From NCBI GenBank assembly GCA_964636985.1, contig CAZWSX010000005.1:247783-311782 (forward strand): a DNA stretch of 64,000 nucleotides, read 5' to 3'. Below, in pieces: positions 1 to 8,566 of the stretch (position 1 is the first letter of the stretch; every line of letters begins with the position of its first letter). The notes beneath the pieces were generated by a model, which saw nothing but the letters and a program-made list of their open reading frames with translations, searched no databases and was not told the origin of the DNA. Position numbers and translations under genes: made by a program. The stretch is from CAZWSX01 sp964636985. GTDB taxonomy: Bacteria; Planctomycetota; Planctomycetia; Pirellulales; Pirellulaceae.

Positions 1-1128
1 ATAGGCCTCAAGATCGTCAGCAAGCGCGCCGGCACTGGCATATCGCAAGTCGGTTGGCTTTTGGAGGCACTGGAGGCAAATCATCTCCAGGTCGGGATCG
101 GCTAACGGCCGCACAATCCGCGGCGGGACCGGATCCTGTTCCAACACGAGCAACACGGTGTCGACGGGCGAAGCGGCTTGAAACGGCGGACGCCCCGTCA
201 GCATGTGGTAGAGAACAGCCCCCAAGCTGTAGACATCGCTGTGAGGTCCGACAATTCCGCGCGCGCCGTTGGCCTGTTCCGGGGCCATATACGCGGGCGT
301 ACCGACAATGGCGCCCGATCGAGTGACGCTCGCTTCGCGGTCCGACTGCTTCGCGAGGCCAAAGTCCGTAACGTGTGGTTCTCCTTGTTCGTCGATCAAG
401 ATGTTCGACGGCTTGATGTCCCGGTGAAACACGCCGCGGCGATGAGCAAACTCGATCGCCCGCGCGACTTTCGCCAGCATCATGGCGATTTCGCGTGGCG
501 GCATCGGTTCGCCGTTCAATCGCTGGAGCAGCGTCTGCCCGCGGACGAACTTCATGCTGAAGTAAGGCCGTCCGTCGAATTCGCCTACCTGGTAGACGGG
601 CACGATCCCCGGATGTTCCAATCGCGCGGCGGCTTCGGCTTCGGCCTGGAACCGCGTTCGATCGGCCGCTGAGGCCAGCATGTCGCGAAGGATCATCTTC
701 ACCGCGACTTCGCGGTTGAGACTGATTTGCCGCGCCCGAAAGACGACGCCCATGCCGCCGCGGCCCAACTCCTCAAGCAGTTCGTAGTCGCCTAGCCGGC
801 ACGGGAGCGAGAGGGCTGCCGAAGTCAGTTCGGACACACCAGAAATCGTTCGCCCACGAAGTGGATCGGAGGAGGAACTTTTGCCGGCGACTTCGGCGAC
901 CATGACCGCGCCCCATAGATGGCGCAAGTCGGAGGCCATCGTTGGATTTTCGCGGCAGACGGCTTCCAGGTCGATGTGCTCGCCGCGCTGCGCCCGCTCG
1001 GTCAGATCGCTCAGCACCTTGGCCAGCTTTTCGTCGTCGTGGCCTGGCGAATCGATCGTGGAGTCCACCTCGGGTTGCATCGTCGTGCTGCTTTCGACGG
1101 GCCCAAACCGTCCCAGGGACAAGATCAT
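1..1128 (-). CDS. Serine/threonine protein kinase, C-terminus cut by the window edge
   Basis: Phosphorylates Ser/Thr residues of unknown targets. The 376 visible codons give an N-terminal lead of about 110 residues and then a Hanks-type kinase domain: glycine loop GRGGMGVVF (about 122-130), VAVK lysine near 144, catalytic HRDIKPSNIL (235-244), DFGLA (255-259) and APEQ (282-285). All key catalytic residues are present. The reading frame is still open at base 1, so the C-terminal sensor or repeat region typical of planctomycete kinases lies outside. The ATG abuts the stop of the upstream sigma factor with no gap, which implies an operon and translational coupling. Planctomycetes often pair ECF sigma factors with kinases; that the two form one signalling unit is inference. 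Confidence 0.93.
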   Translation of the reverse strand, partial: MILSLGRFGPVESSTTMQPEVDSTIDSPGHDDEKLAKVLSDLTERAQRGEHIDLEAVCRENPTMASDLRHLWGAVMVAEVAGKSSSSDPLRGRTISGVSELTSAALSLPCRLGDYELLEELGRGGMGVVFRARQISLNREVAVKMILRDMLASAADRTRFQAEAEAAARLEHPGIVPVYQVGEFDGRPYFSMKFVRGQTLLQRLNGEPMPPREIAMMLAKVARAIEFAHRRGVFHRDIKPSNILIDEQGEPHVTDFGLAKQSDREASVTRSGAIVGTPAYMAPEQANGARGIVGPHSDVYSLGAVLYHMLTGRPPFQAASPVDTVLLVLEQDPVPPRIVRPLADPDLEMICLQCLQKPTDLRYASAGALADDLEAY

Positions 1129-1776
1129 CTAGCCGGCAGAATTGCCTTCGTTCTTCGCCAGCAATTCCCGCAAACGCCGCATCGCGCGGAGATAACGCAT
1201 GCTGGCGGCGGGCTCGCTGAGGCCCAACGCCTGGGCGACATCCTGATTGCTGAGGTGCTCGTAGTGCCGCATGACGATGATTTCGCAGTCCTGCTCATCG
1301 AGTTGGCCGATCGCGTCTTCCACGCAACGGACCATTTCCTGTTGAGCCACCGCCGCGGCAGGCGTCATTTCCGGATCGCGCAGGTTTTGCGCCAGCAGCA
1401 TCGCCGATTCGTGATCGCCTGAGGGAGCCCCGAGCGGTTGTTCCTTATCAACGCTCCGCTTGGCCGACACGCGGTGGCGGCGGTGAGCGTCGATGATCCG
1501 ATCCTTGGCGATTTGCCGGAGCCACAGATGGAACGCCATCTGGGGCTGTTCCAGGTAGTTCTGCAACCGGCGATTGGCTTCGACCATGACGTCCTGCAGA
1601 ACGTCGCTCACGTCGACTCGTTGCCGCACCTTGGCATCGAGTCGGAGCTGGATCATCCGATGCAAAGCATCGCGATGCCGCTGCAGCAGGTCGTTCACCG
1701 CGTCGGTATTTCCGTCGCGGGCACCATTGAGAAGTTGCTGGGTTTTTTCGCCTTCGGGCCACATGCTTTCAAGCAT
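1129..1776 (-). CDS. ECF-family RNA polymerase sigma factor
   Basis: A 215-residue protein that would direct RNA polymerase to a specific promoter set. Region 2 contains DVSDVLQDVMVEA and FHLWLRQIAKDRIIDAHRR, the usual DxxQ-type and WLRxIA signatures of planctomycete ECF factors. Region 4 ends in an HTH with HLSNQDVAQALGLSEPAAS. No anti-sigma gene is adjacent; the following gene is a Ser/Thr kinase starting on the very next base, so kinase-linked control is plausible but not shown. The start used is the first codon of the open frame; the ATG five residues in is an alternative. Confidence 0.93.
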   Translation of the reverse strand: MLESMWPEGEKTQQLLNGARDGNTDAVNDLLQRHRDALHRMIQLRLDAKVRQRVDVSDVLQDVMVEANRRLQNYLEQPQMAFHLWLRQIAKDRIIDAHRRHRVSAKRSVDKEQPLGAPSGDHESAMLLAQNLRDPEMTPAAAVAQQEMVRCVEDAIGQLDEQDCEIIVMRHYEHLSNQDVAQALGLSEPAASMRYLRAMRRLRELLAKNEGNSAG

Positions 1777-1820
1777 GTTCCATTATGTGCCAGCGGTCAA
1801 TTGACGATTTCAGAGGCTCC

Positions 1821-1868
1821 AGGCTTCAGGCCCCAGGCTATAGGGAGAATGGGGCAGGCCTGAAGCCT
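1821..1868 (-). terminator. Perfect 12-bp inverted repeat after rpsT
   Basis: AGGCTTCAGGCC at 1821-1832 pairs exactly with GGCCTGAAGCCT at 1857-1868 around a 24-base loop, beginning 8 bases after the rpsT stop. It is placed as a terminator should be, but it lacks a clear T run on the minus strand. It may be a dispersed palindromic repeat rather than a classical terminator. Confidence 0.5.
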
Positions 1869-1875
1869 TCGTTTA

Positions 1876-2148
1876 CTACTTCTTGGCGGCTTTAGCCGTC
1901 TTCACGTAGGCCGAGATTCGCGACTTGCTGCGCGAAGCGGCGTTCTTGTGAACGATCTTCTTGGCGGCGGCCTTATCGAATTTCACTTGGGCAGCCTTCG
2001 CTTCGGCGTCTGCCTTCGCAAAATCGCCGACCTTGACCGCCTCACGGATCTTCTTGATCTGGGTCTTGAGCGCTGCCCGCGTGGAGCGGTTCTTTTCGCG
2101 ATTTTCGAGACTTTGACGGTGACGCTTCTTGGCGCTCTTAGTGTGCAT
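1876..2148 (-). CDS. rpsT: 30S ribosomal protein S20
   Basis: Binds 16S rRNA during assembly of the small subunit. The 90-residue product starts MHTKSAKKRHRQ and is very rich in Lys, Ala and Arg, with the S20 signatures SAKKRHRQS near the N-terminus and NAASRSKSR near the C-terminus. The ATG at 2148 is chosen because S20 proteins begin just before this motif; the frame is open a further 19 codons upstream, but that extension does not look like S20. It appears monocistronic. Confidence 0.95.
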   Translation of the reverse strand: MHTKSAKKRHRQSLENREKNRSTRAALKTQIKKIREAVKVGDFAKADAEAKAAQVKFDKAAAKKIVHKNAASRSKSRISAYVKTAKAAKK

Positions 2149-2278
2149 GGACCGAATCCAAATCCTACAAATCTGAACTACACGTCGGGCAAGCGAATTT
2201 GCCAACCATGGCGTTTCGCGGGCCGGAAATGCCTAACGACGAGCCGCGTCGCCAAGCGAATCGCATAATATTGCGAAT

Positions 2279-3688
2279 TCAGGGGAGTTTGTCCAGACGT
2301 TGCCGGGCATCCTTGTAGTCGGGGCGAATCGCCACCAAGGCTTGTAAATCCCGCTTTGCGGCTTGTTCGTCGCCTGTCGCCACCGACAAAACTGCCGCCC
2401 GGTAGAGCAAACCGAGCCAAGCTTCGGTGTTTTGCACGGTTTCTGGCGGCGCTGTGTCGAGCCCCGTCCGATAGGCCTTTTGGGCCTTGGCGAAGACCTT
2501 GAGCGTCTGCCAGGTTTCTCCTTCCCAAAGGGCAAGTTGCCAGAAAAGTTCGGCTGGAACCTCAGTCGGCTGTTCGCCCCGATCTTTGGCCGCACTAAAG
2601 ACGAGTTTACGAACCGTTTCGATCTGGCGCAGCACTTCGGGAAAACGCGCCGCTTGGCGAAGACGGTCGATTAACTCCACCCGCAGATCGATTCGCGCGG
2701 GATACCGCTGAGAGCGGGAATCGAGAATGTGAATCTCCAGCCGGCGGCGCTCATCCTCGAGCGACTTCGCGAGTTTTGCATTCTCGGCTGTATCTGCAGC
2801 AGCAAAGCGATCGGCCGCTTCCTGGGCTCGCGCTCGCGCCCGGGCGAGTTGCAATTCCTCCCATGCTTCGCGGACGCGGAAGTCGTTTCCCAGCGACATC
2901 ATCGATGTGGAGAGAATCTTTTCCGCCTCGTCTAGCGCCCCCGTGGCAATCAGGGCGTTGGCGCGGCGAACCACTTCGCGAGCGTCCCAAACACCGACTT
3001 CCCGGACCGTGTCTCTGTTCGCTTCCGATTCGTCGGCCGGCGCGCTCTTGGCGAGTGTAGGCAGAGACACCGTCCGCTGGCGCCAAGCGGTAGCCTCATC
3101 AAAACGTCCCAATTGGTCGAGCGCTGCGGCCCCGCGGTCGATGGCGTCACCGCAATCAGGAAACTTGTTCGCGACGAAGTGCCAATAGATCCAAGCGAGT
3201 TCGGAGGCCTCGTCGGCTTCGGCGATCGTGGCGAGAGCCGAAAGCGCTTCGACATCGGGGCCAACCCGATCCAAAATGCTCAGCGCGACTCGGGTCGCAT
3301 CGGTCCAGCTCTGGCGAGCGAGTGCGTCGCGAAGTGCGCCGCGTGGCGTCTGCCATTGTGCGACCCAGCCGCACAGGCCGGCCGCTTTTGCCATCTGGTC
3401 GAGGTTGTCGAGAAACGCCAACACGTAAAGGGTGTTGCAGCGGTCGCCTGAAACACAAAGGGAGAAAAGGCCGTGAATCCGCCGCCGGTCGGTGGCGCCT
3501 TGCCGGATCATGCCGTTGGCCGATTCGTACGCCGATTGCAGCTTTCGCCGTTCGCCGACCGATAGCGGCCGTGGGCCACCCTCGCTGGCCGCCGTCGTCG
3601 GCTTTTCGCCCGCGGCAGACCTGCCGGGTTGAGAACCTGACGCATTGCGAAAGGGAGCGGGCTCGCTCAAACGACGACTCTCGATCAT
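2279..3688 (-). CDS. TPR-like repeat protein of unknown role
   Basis: A 469-residue soluble protein with no signal peptide or membrane segment. Residues 1-45 are low-complexity and likely disordered. The rest is alpha-helical and Ala/Leu-rich, with degenerate tetratricopeptide-type pairs (for example ALDQLGRFDEATAWRQR and ALIATGALDEAEKIL) and a coiled-coil-like stretch rich in Arg/Glu around residues 275-320. A final TPR-like unit, GDEQAAKRDLQALVAIRPDY, closes the protein. It probably mediates protein-protein contacts; no enzyme domain is visible. It is divergent from the tetrapyrrole gene that starts at 3818. Confidence 0.75.
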   Translation of the reverse strand: MIESRRLSEPAPFRNASGSQPGRSAAGEKPTTAASEGGPRPLSVGERRKLQSAYESANGMIRQGATDRRRIHGLFSLCVSGDRCNTLYVLAFLDNLDQMAKAAGLCGWVAQWQTPRGALRDALARQSWTDATRVALSILDRVGPDVEALSALATIAEADEASELAWIYWHFVANKFPDCGDAIDRGAAALDQLGRFDEATAWRQRTVSLPTLAKSAPADESEANRDTVREVGVWDAREVVRRANALIATGALDEAEKILSTSMMSLGNDFRVREAWEELQLARARARAQEAADRFAAADTAENAKLAKSLEDERRRLEIHILDSRSQRYPARIDLRVELIDRLRQAARFPEVLRQIETVRKLVFSAAKDRGEQPTEVPAELFWQLALWEGETWQTLKVFAKAQKAYRTGLDTAPPETVQNTEAWLGLLYRAAVLSVATGDEQAAKRDLQALVAIRPDYKDARQRLDKLP

Positions 3689-3817
3689 GATGAAATGGGT
3701 CGGCCGCTCACACCCACCAGCCGGCCACTACCTCACTGTACGATTCTATCCAGCGGGCATCAAAAAGGCGCCACCGATTGGCACCTAATCCCCTACTACT
3801 TTCCTGCGCATTTTCCG

Positions 3818-5359
3818 ATGGATAGCAACGTTGAAACGAGCGCTTTCGATCGGAAAACAAAGGGAAAGGTCTATTTAGTAGGGGCCGGCCCCGGCGATCC
3901 GGAACTGATCACGCTGCGCGGCATCGAGTGCTTGCGGCGAGCCGATGTGATCCTGTACGACTACCTGGTCGGTCCGGCAATCCTCAGACACGCCGCCCCC
4001 ACCGCGCAAAAGCAATGTCTGGGCCAGCACGGCCGGGGCAAGCTGTGGACGCAGGACGAAATCTGCGAGCAGCTCGTCTCGTACGCACAACAAGGGAAAA
4101 CCGTCGTTCGCCTCAAGTCGGGCGACCCGGCTGTTTTCGGTCGCATCGCGGAGGAACTCGCGGCTCTCCGCCGAGCAGGCATCCCGTACGAAATTGTCCC
4201 CGGCATCACGGCGGCCGTTTCGGTCGCCGCCTGCTCGGAGATTCCGATTACGCACCGCGATGTCGCTTCGGCCGTGGCCTTCATCACCGGCCGCGAGAAC
4301 CCATCCAAAGGAGAGCCGCAGCTCGATTTCGCGGCGCTCGCTCGGTTTCCCGGCTCGCTCGTTTTTTACATGGGAGTGACCACAGCTGAAAGTTGGATTG
4401 GGCAATTGATCGCTCATGGGCTATCACCGTCAACGCCTGCTGCGATCGTGCGGCGATCTTCTCATCCCGATCAATTGACGATTCGTTGCCGGCTGGATGA
4501 AGTGGTCGACAGGCTGCATCGCCCTCGCATCATGCGTCCGCCGGTGATTGTGATCGTAGGTGCCGCGGTCGAAGAAGGTCGCATCCCGCCCTGGTTCGAA
4601 CAACGTCCACTCTTTGGGCAATCCATTCTGATCACCCGCGCCGGTGATCAAATCGATGACCTCGCCAAGCCCTTGCTGGAACTCGGTGCCGACGTTCTTT
4701 ACCAACCGGCCATCGCAATCGAACCGGCGCGGGATCCCCAACCGCTCGACGCCGCCATCAAACGGCTGCACGAATTCGATTGGCTCGTCTTTTCGAGCCG
4801 CAACGGAGTTCACTACTTTCTCGAGCGACTCTCAGCGAACGGATACGATTTGCGAGCACTAGCTCAGTGTAGCCTCGCCGCAGTAGGTCCTGGTACGGCG
4901 GACGAACTTGCCAAATACCACTTGCGATGTGACCTCGTTCCGTCGACAGAATATCGAGCCGAAGAACTCGCAAAGTCACTGGCGCCGCACGCGGCGGGAA
5001 AGAGCTGCTTACTGATTCGCGCTAGTCGCGGACGGGAAGTTTTGGCGGAAATGCTGGTCGCTGCCGGGGCAAAGATCGAGCAGGTGGTCGCCTACCAAAG
5101 CGTCGATGTTGAGGTGGCCGATCCCGAGATTGCCAAGCGATTGGCCGCTGGCGAGATTGACCTCGTCACAGTAACCAGTAGTGCGATTGCCCGCTCGCTT
5201 CACCGACTGTTCGGCGAAAAGCTGAAACAAACGCGGCTGGTGAGCATCAGCCCCGTGACGACGGCGACGCTGGTCGAACTGGGCATTCCGCCGGCCATTG
5301 AAGCGACAACGTACACGATGGAAGGTGTTGTCGACGCGATCAAGACCGTCGCGTCGTGA
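3818..5359 (+). CDS. cobA-hemD: Uroporphyrinogen-III C-methyltransferase / uroporphyrinogen-III synthase fusion
   Basis: A bifunctional tetrapyrrole enzyme of about 513 residues. The N-terminal half is a SUMT-type methyltransferase: VYLVGAGPGDPELITLRG, the YDYLV strand, RLKSGDPAVFGR, VPGITAAVSVAA and the ITGRE loop, which together bind SAM and substrate on the route to sirohaem or cobalamin. From about residue 270 a HemD-like domain begins (SILITRAGDQ, FSSRNGVHYFLERL, LLIRASRGREVL, VTVTSSAIARSL), which closes hydroxymethylbilane to uroporphyrinogen III. CobA-HemD fusions are well known. ATG 3818 precedes the conserved start of the SUMT domain; the 41 upstream codons open in frame do not resemble it. 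Confidence 0.93.
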   Translation: MDSNVETSAFDRKTKGKVYLVGAGPGDPELITLRGIECLRRADVILYDYLVGPAILRHAAPTAQKQCLGQHGRGKLWTQDEICEQLVSYAQQGKTVVRLKSGDPAVFGRIAEELAALRRAGIPYEIVPGITAAVSVAACSEIPITHRDVASAVAFITGRENPSKGEPQLDFAALARFPGSLVFYMGVTTAESWIGQLIAHGLSPSTPAAIVRRSSHPDQLTIRCRLDEVVDRLHRPRIMRPPVIVIVGAAVEEGRIPPWFEQRPLFGQSILITRAGDQIDDLAKPLLELGADVLYQPAIAIEPARDPQPLDAAIKRLHEFDWLVFSSRNGVHYFLERLSANGYDLRALAQCSLAAVGPGTADELAKYHLRCDLVPSTEYRAEELAKSLAPHAAGKSCLLIRASRGREVLAEMLVAAGAKIEQVVAYQSVDVEVADPEIAKRLAAGEIDLVTVTSSAIARSLHRLFGEKLKQTRLVSISPVTTATLVELGIPPAIEATTYTMEGVVDAIKTVAS

Positions 5360-5375
5360 GCGGGAAAGATGGCGA

Positions 5376-6962
5376 TTAGCTCACCGGTGCGTCTTGGGCA
5401 ACTTCATGGCGGATGCCGTTGGAAATTACCCACTCTTGGACCCAACGTTCGATGATTTTCCTTTCTCGAGCCGTTGCCTCCCGGTTGCAATAGCCCAACG
5501 CACCATCTACTTCCATCGTGGAAGGATCAACGTCAATGGTCAGGCATCGCTGACCGTTCTTGCGTAAGGAAACGATGGCCGAGGCGGCACCCATGCACAT
5601 GTCCCAATAGGTACCGACGCAATGGCGGAGTGCCTCCCCCTCTTCGTTTAGCAATTTGCCCGACGTCAACTCGACAAATTGCCATTTCGTGACGATTTGC
5701 TGGAGCGCTTCGCCCTCACTTTCAGAACCGGGAATGGCCGCTTCCGTTTCGCAGAACCAAGACAGGTTCCTAGCCGGCCAGGTTTTGTTTTCACTTTCCT
5801 TGGCGGCGAGTTTGGCTCGGTAACGCGCAGCCATTTGAGCAGCCGAGGCGACGGTTCGCCCCTTCCAGCGAAACATTCGCTTTGGATCACCTTGCCTGCC
5901 ACGCTCGGTGAACTCATGCATCGCCCAATCGAGGATCTGCCAACAAACCTGTTCGCCCATTTGATCGCGGTGCGTGGCCATCCATTGAACCGTTTCGGAC
6001 CAGAACGCGATCAGCGAGTCGTCGATCGCCAAGTCCGACGTATCGATCGCATAAGCGGTGTGTTGAAGCAATCGGCAAGCATCCAGGACGTTTCCACCCA
6101 GGCGAGTAACTTCTGCCAAAATCGTTGCCTGTTTAAGTAGAGAAACGGTGGGCATGTCGATGCCAGGCAAAGGAAAAGGGTCGATCGTCTCAAGCGCGAA
6201 CTGAAACTTGTTGGGAATCCGCCAACCAAACGCGTCGGCCGTTCGCTGCAGACTCCCCCGATAACCGACGACGATCAACCAGACAAACGCTTTTAAATCC
6301 GACCAACTGCAGTCCTGGAACGCATCCGCAAATCGCGGCATCTCTTCAGGGAACTTTGCGAAGACATGTGCCAGAATTCTCGCCCGGTCGATTCGACCTC
6401 GGCATGTCCGCGGACTGCGAATCCAAAACGGCAAAAACGCCGCCAGCATGTCGCGAAAGTCGGAACTCCTTTCCTCCCGATCGATGAAGTCGACATCTGA
6501 AATGCGAAACGGCGAGTTCTGGAAGGACTCGCGAAGCAAAACCGACTCTTCCGGATGGTTAAAGAGGCTCTCGACATGCAACAGCAAGCGCTCTTCGATA
6601 GGTAACCACGACTCCTCAACTTGTTGCTCGTCCGAGTGCGTCTGGAACATCGGCCAGGCGTCAAACAGTTTGTGGCCGGCACGGGAGCGAGTGGTTCTTA
6701 AGAATTGCCGGATTTCAAAGTGCTTGGCCGCCAGAGTGGGATTGGCGTCCTCGTACATTTCTTGCCAGTACCATCGATGCGCGAGTTCCTCGTCGTAATC
6801 ACGCCAGACCTTCCCATGCTGATCGAGCCAGTCCTCCATTCCCTTCTCGGTGAAGCCAGTTGGATCGGCGACACGATTGCGCAAGAATCGTCGCAGCAAT
6901 CGCCGGGGATTAGGCTTTCCCCCGCGACCAGACCTTCGACGGATTAATGTTGCCTGTCCCAT
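5376..6962 (-). CDS. PcfJ-like domain protein
   Basis: A 528-residue cytosolic protein. The C-terminal part (about residues 420-510) has the pattern of the PcfJ-like family: GEALRHCVGTYWD, then SIVSLRKNGQRCLTIDV and VDGALGYCNREAT. The first 400 residues are helical, begin with an Arg-rich stretch and have no recognised domain. The PcfJ family is named from a conjugative plasmid gene, but chromosomal copies are common and the function is unknown. It sits convergent with cobA-hemD and shows no link to the mobile element further right. Confidence 0.78.
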   Translation of the reverse strand: MGQATLIRRRSGRGGKPNPRRLLRRFLRNRVADPTGFTEKGMEDWLDQHGKVWRDYDEELAHRWYWQEMYEDANPTLAAKHFEIRQFLRTTRSRAGHKLFDAWPMFQTHSDEQQVEESWLPIEERLLLHVESLFNHPEESVLLRESFQNSPFRISDVDFIDREERSSDFRDMLAAFLPFWIRSPRTCRGRIDRARILAHVFAKFPEEMPRFADAFQDCSWSDLKAFVWLIVVGYRGSLQRTADAFGWRIPNKFQFALETIDPFPLPGIDMPTVSLLKQATILAEVTRLGGNVLDACRLLQHTAYAIDTSDLAIDDSLIAFWSETVQWMATHRDQMGEQVCWQILDWAMHEFTERGRQGDPKRMFRWKGRTVASAAQMAARYRAKLAAKESENKTWPARNLSWFCETEAAIPGSESEGEALQQIVTKWQFVELTSGKLLNEEGEALRHCVGTYWDMCMGAASAIVSLRKNGQRCLTIDVDPSTMEVDGALGYCNREATARERKIIERWVQEWVISNGIRHEVAQDAPVS

Positions 6963-7147
6963 GTCTCAAGGCCTTGATGCCAGATGCACGCGGCGCGCAA
7001 TCAGTGAGCCAAGATTTGCCCACCGCAAAGAAGGACTCCTGAGACGCCTGCGTTTCAAGCAAGACACACCGCCGCAGAGGCGGTTCGCGCGCGCGTGCCG
7101 ACAGAAAGACGCGCCGGGGTCTTGTGTAGGGGAGAAGACGAAGGGCT

Positions 7148-8302
7148 CTACTTCCCGGCCCCGATCGCTTCGCCGACCGTCCACTTGGCCGGCGTCGCTG
7201 GGTCGCGGACGATACGGCGGTAGAGCGTATCGCGCTCGACCGGTTCGCGGCCCGCTTCGACGATCAATCGGCGAAGCTGTTCGGTCGTGAGAAGTTCCGG
7301 CGTCGTCGCGCCGGCATCGTGGTAAATCAGTTCATGCCGGACCGTGCCGTCGATGTCGTCGGCGCCGTAGGCAAGCGCCGTCTGAGCCGTGCCGATTCCC
7401 AGCATGATCCAGTACGCCTTGATGTGCGGCACGTTATCGAGCAGCAATCGGCTTACGGCGATCGTTCGCAGGTCCATGATCGCCGATGGCTTTTTGATGT
7501 GGGCCAGTTGCGTGTTTTCGGGATGGAAGGCGAGTGGGATGAACGTTTGGAATCCGCGGGTCTCGTCTTGCAGCTCGCGAAGCCGCAACAGGTGGTCGAC
7601 GCGGTGGTAAGCGTTTTCGATGCAGCCGTAAAGCATCGTGCAATTGGTGCGAATGCCTAGCTTGTGCGCCGCGCGATGGACTTCGAACCACTTGGTTGCG
7701 TCGGCCTTGTGTTCACAGATCAGCGGCCGAACTTCGGGGTGGAAGATCTCGGCGCCGCCCCCGGGCATGCTGCCGAGGCCGGCCTCGAGCATGTCTTCCA
7801 GAATGGCCTCGATCGGCTTGCGCGCCAGGAACTCGAACCAGTTGATCTCAACGGCGGTCCACGCCTTGAGGTGGAGTTCCGGATAGGCGTCGTGAAGAAT
7901 CTTCACAAGGTGGACGTACCACTCGTATTTCCGTTGGTGGTGGAGTCCACCGACAATGTGCATCTCGGTGCAGCCGTTGTCGACCGCTTCTTGTCCCCGC
8001 GCCAGGACTTGCTCGTCGCTCATCGCGTACCCCTTGGGGTCGCGAAGGTCGCTGCGGAACGCGCAGAACGTGCAGCGATAGACGCACACGTTCGTGGGAT
8101 TCAGGTGGGTGTTGATGTTGTAGTAGGCGCGATTCCCGTTGATCCGTTCGCGAACGATGTTGGCCAAGGCCCCCACTTCGTGCAGCGGAACTTCGGGCTG
8201 ATAGAGGAACAGCCCGTCTTCGAAGTTCAGCCGCTCACCGGCTTCGACTTTGCGGCGGATCGTTTCGAGCGTGGGCTTAGGAGGAGCAATCATTGTGGAC
8301 AA
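7148..8302 (-). CDS. mqnE: Aminodeoxyfutalosine synthase (radical SAM)
   Basis: Catalyses an early step of the futalosine route to menaquinone. The 384-residue protein carries the radical SAM CX3CX2C cluster in NVCVYRCTFCAF, preceded by YYNINTHLNPTN, and has the MqnE/CofH-type segments MHIVGGLHH, MPGGGAEIF and LYGCIENAYHR. Members of this family include MqnC and CofH; the N-terminal THLNPTNVC pattern and the length favour MqnE. Planctomycetes that use menaquinone commonly carry this pathway. No other mqn gene is next to it. Confidence 0.88.
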   Translation of the reverse strand: MSTMIAPPKPTLETIRRKVEAGERLNFEDGLFLYQPEVPLHEVGALANIVRERINGNRAYYNINTHLNPTNVCVYRCTFCAFRSDLRDPKGYAMSDEQVLARGQEAVDNGCTEMHIVGGLHHQRKYEWYVHLVKILHDAYPELHLKAWTAVEINWFEFLARKPIEAILEDMLEAGLGSMPGGGAEIFHPEVRPLICEHKADATKWFEVHRAAHKLGIRTNCTMLYGCIENAYHRVDHLLRLRELQDETRGFQTFIPLAFHPENTQLAHIKKPSAIMDLRTIAVSRLLLDNVPHIKAYWIMLGIGTAQTALAYGADDIDGTVRHELIYHDAGATTPELLTTEQLRRLIVEAGREPVERDTLYRRIVRDPATPAKWTVGEAIGAGK

Positions 8303-8566
8303 AACCTAAGAAAACACGCGGTTAAGCGACGGGCCGCGAACCCGGACGGCATACCCCGGCGGCATGACGGACCGGGCATCTACCAGAACTACCGCCGAAT
8401 TTAGGCCCCAGATAACCATATTGTCGATAACCCTTTCTTGCGAGTTCGAAATCATTGCTGGCAAAAGACTTTGGGTTGTCGTTATACTGCCACCCTAGGA
8501 GTGTCACTTTTTTTCGGCCAAATTCGACATTTCTCAGACTTTCCGTTTTCCAAGAAGGCAAGATCG

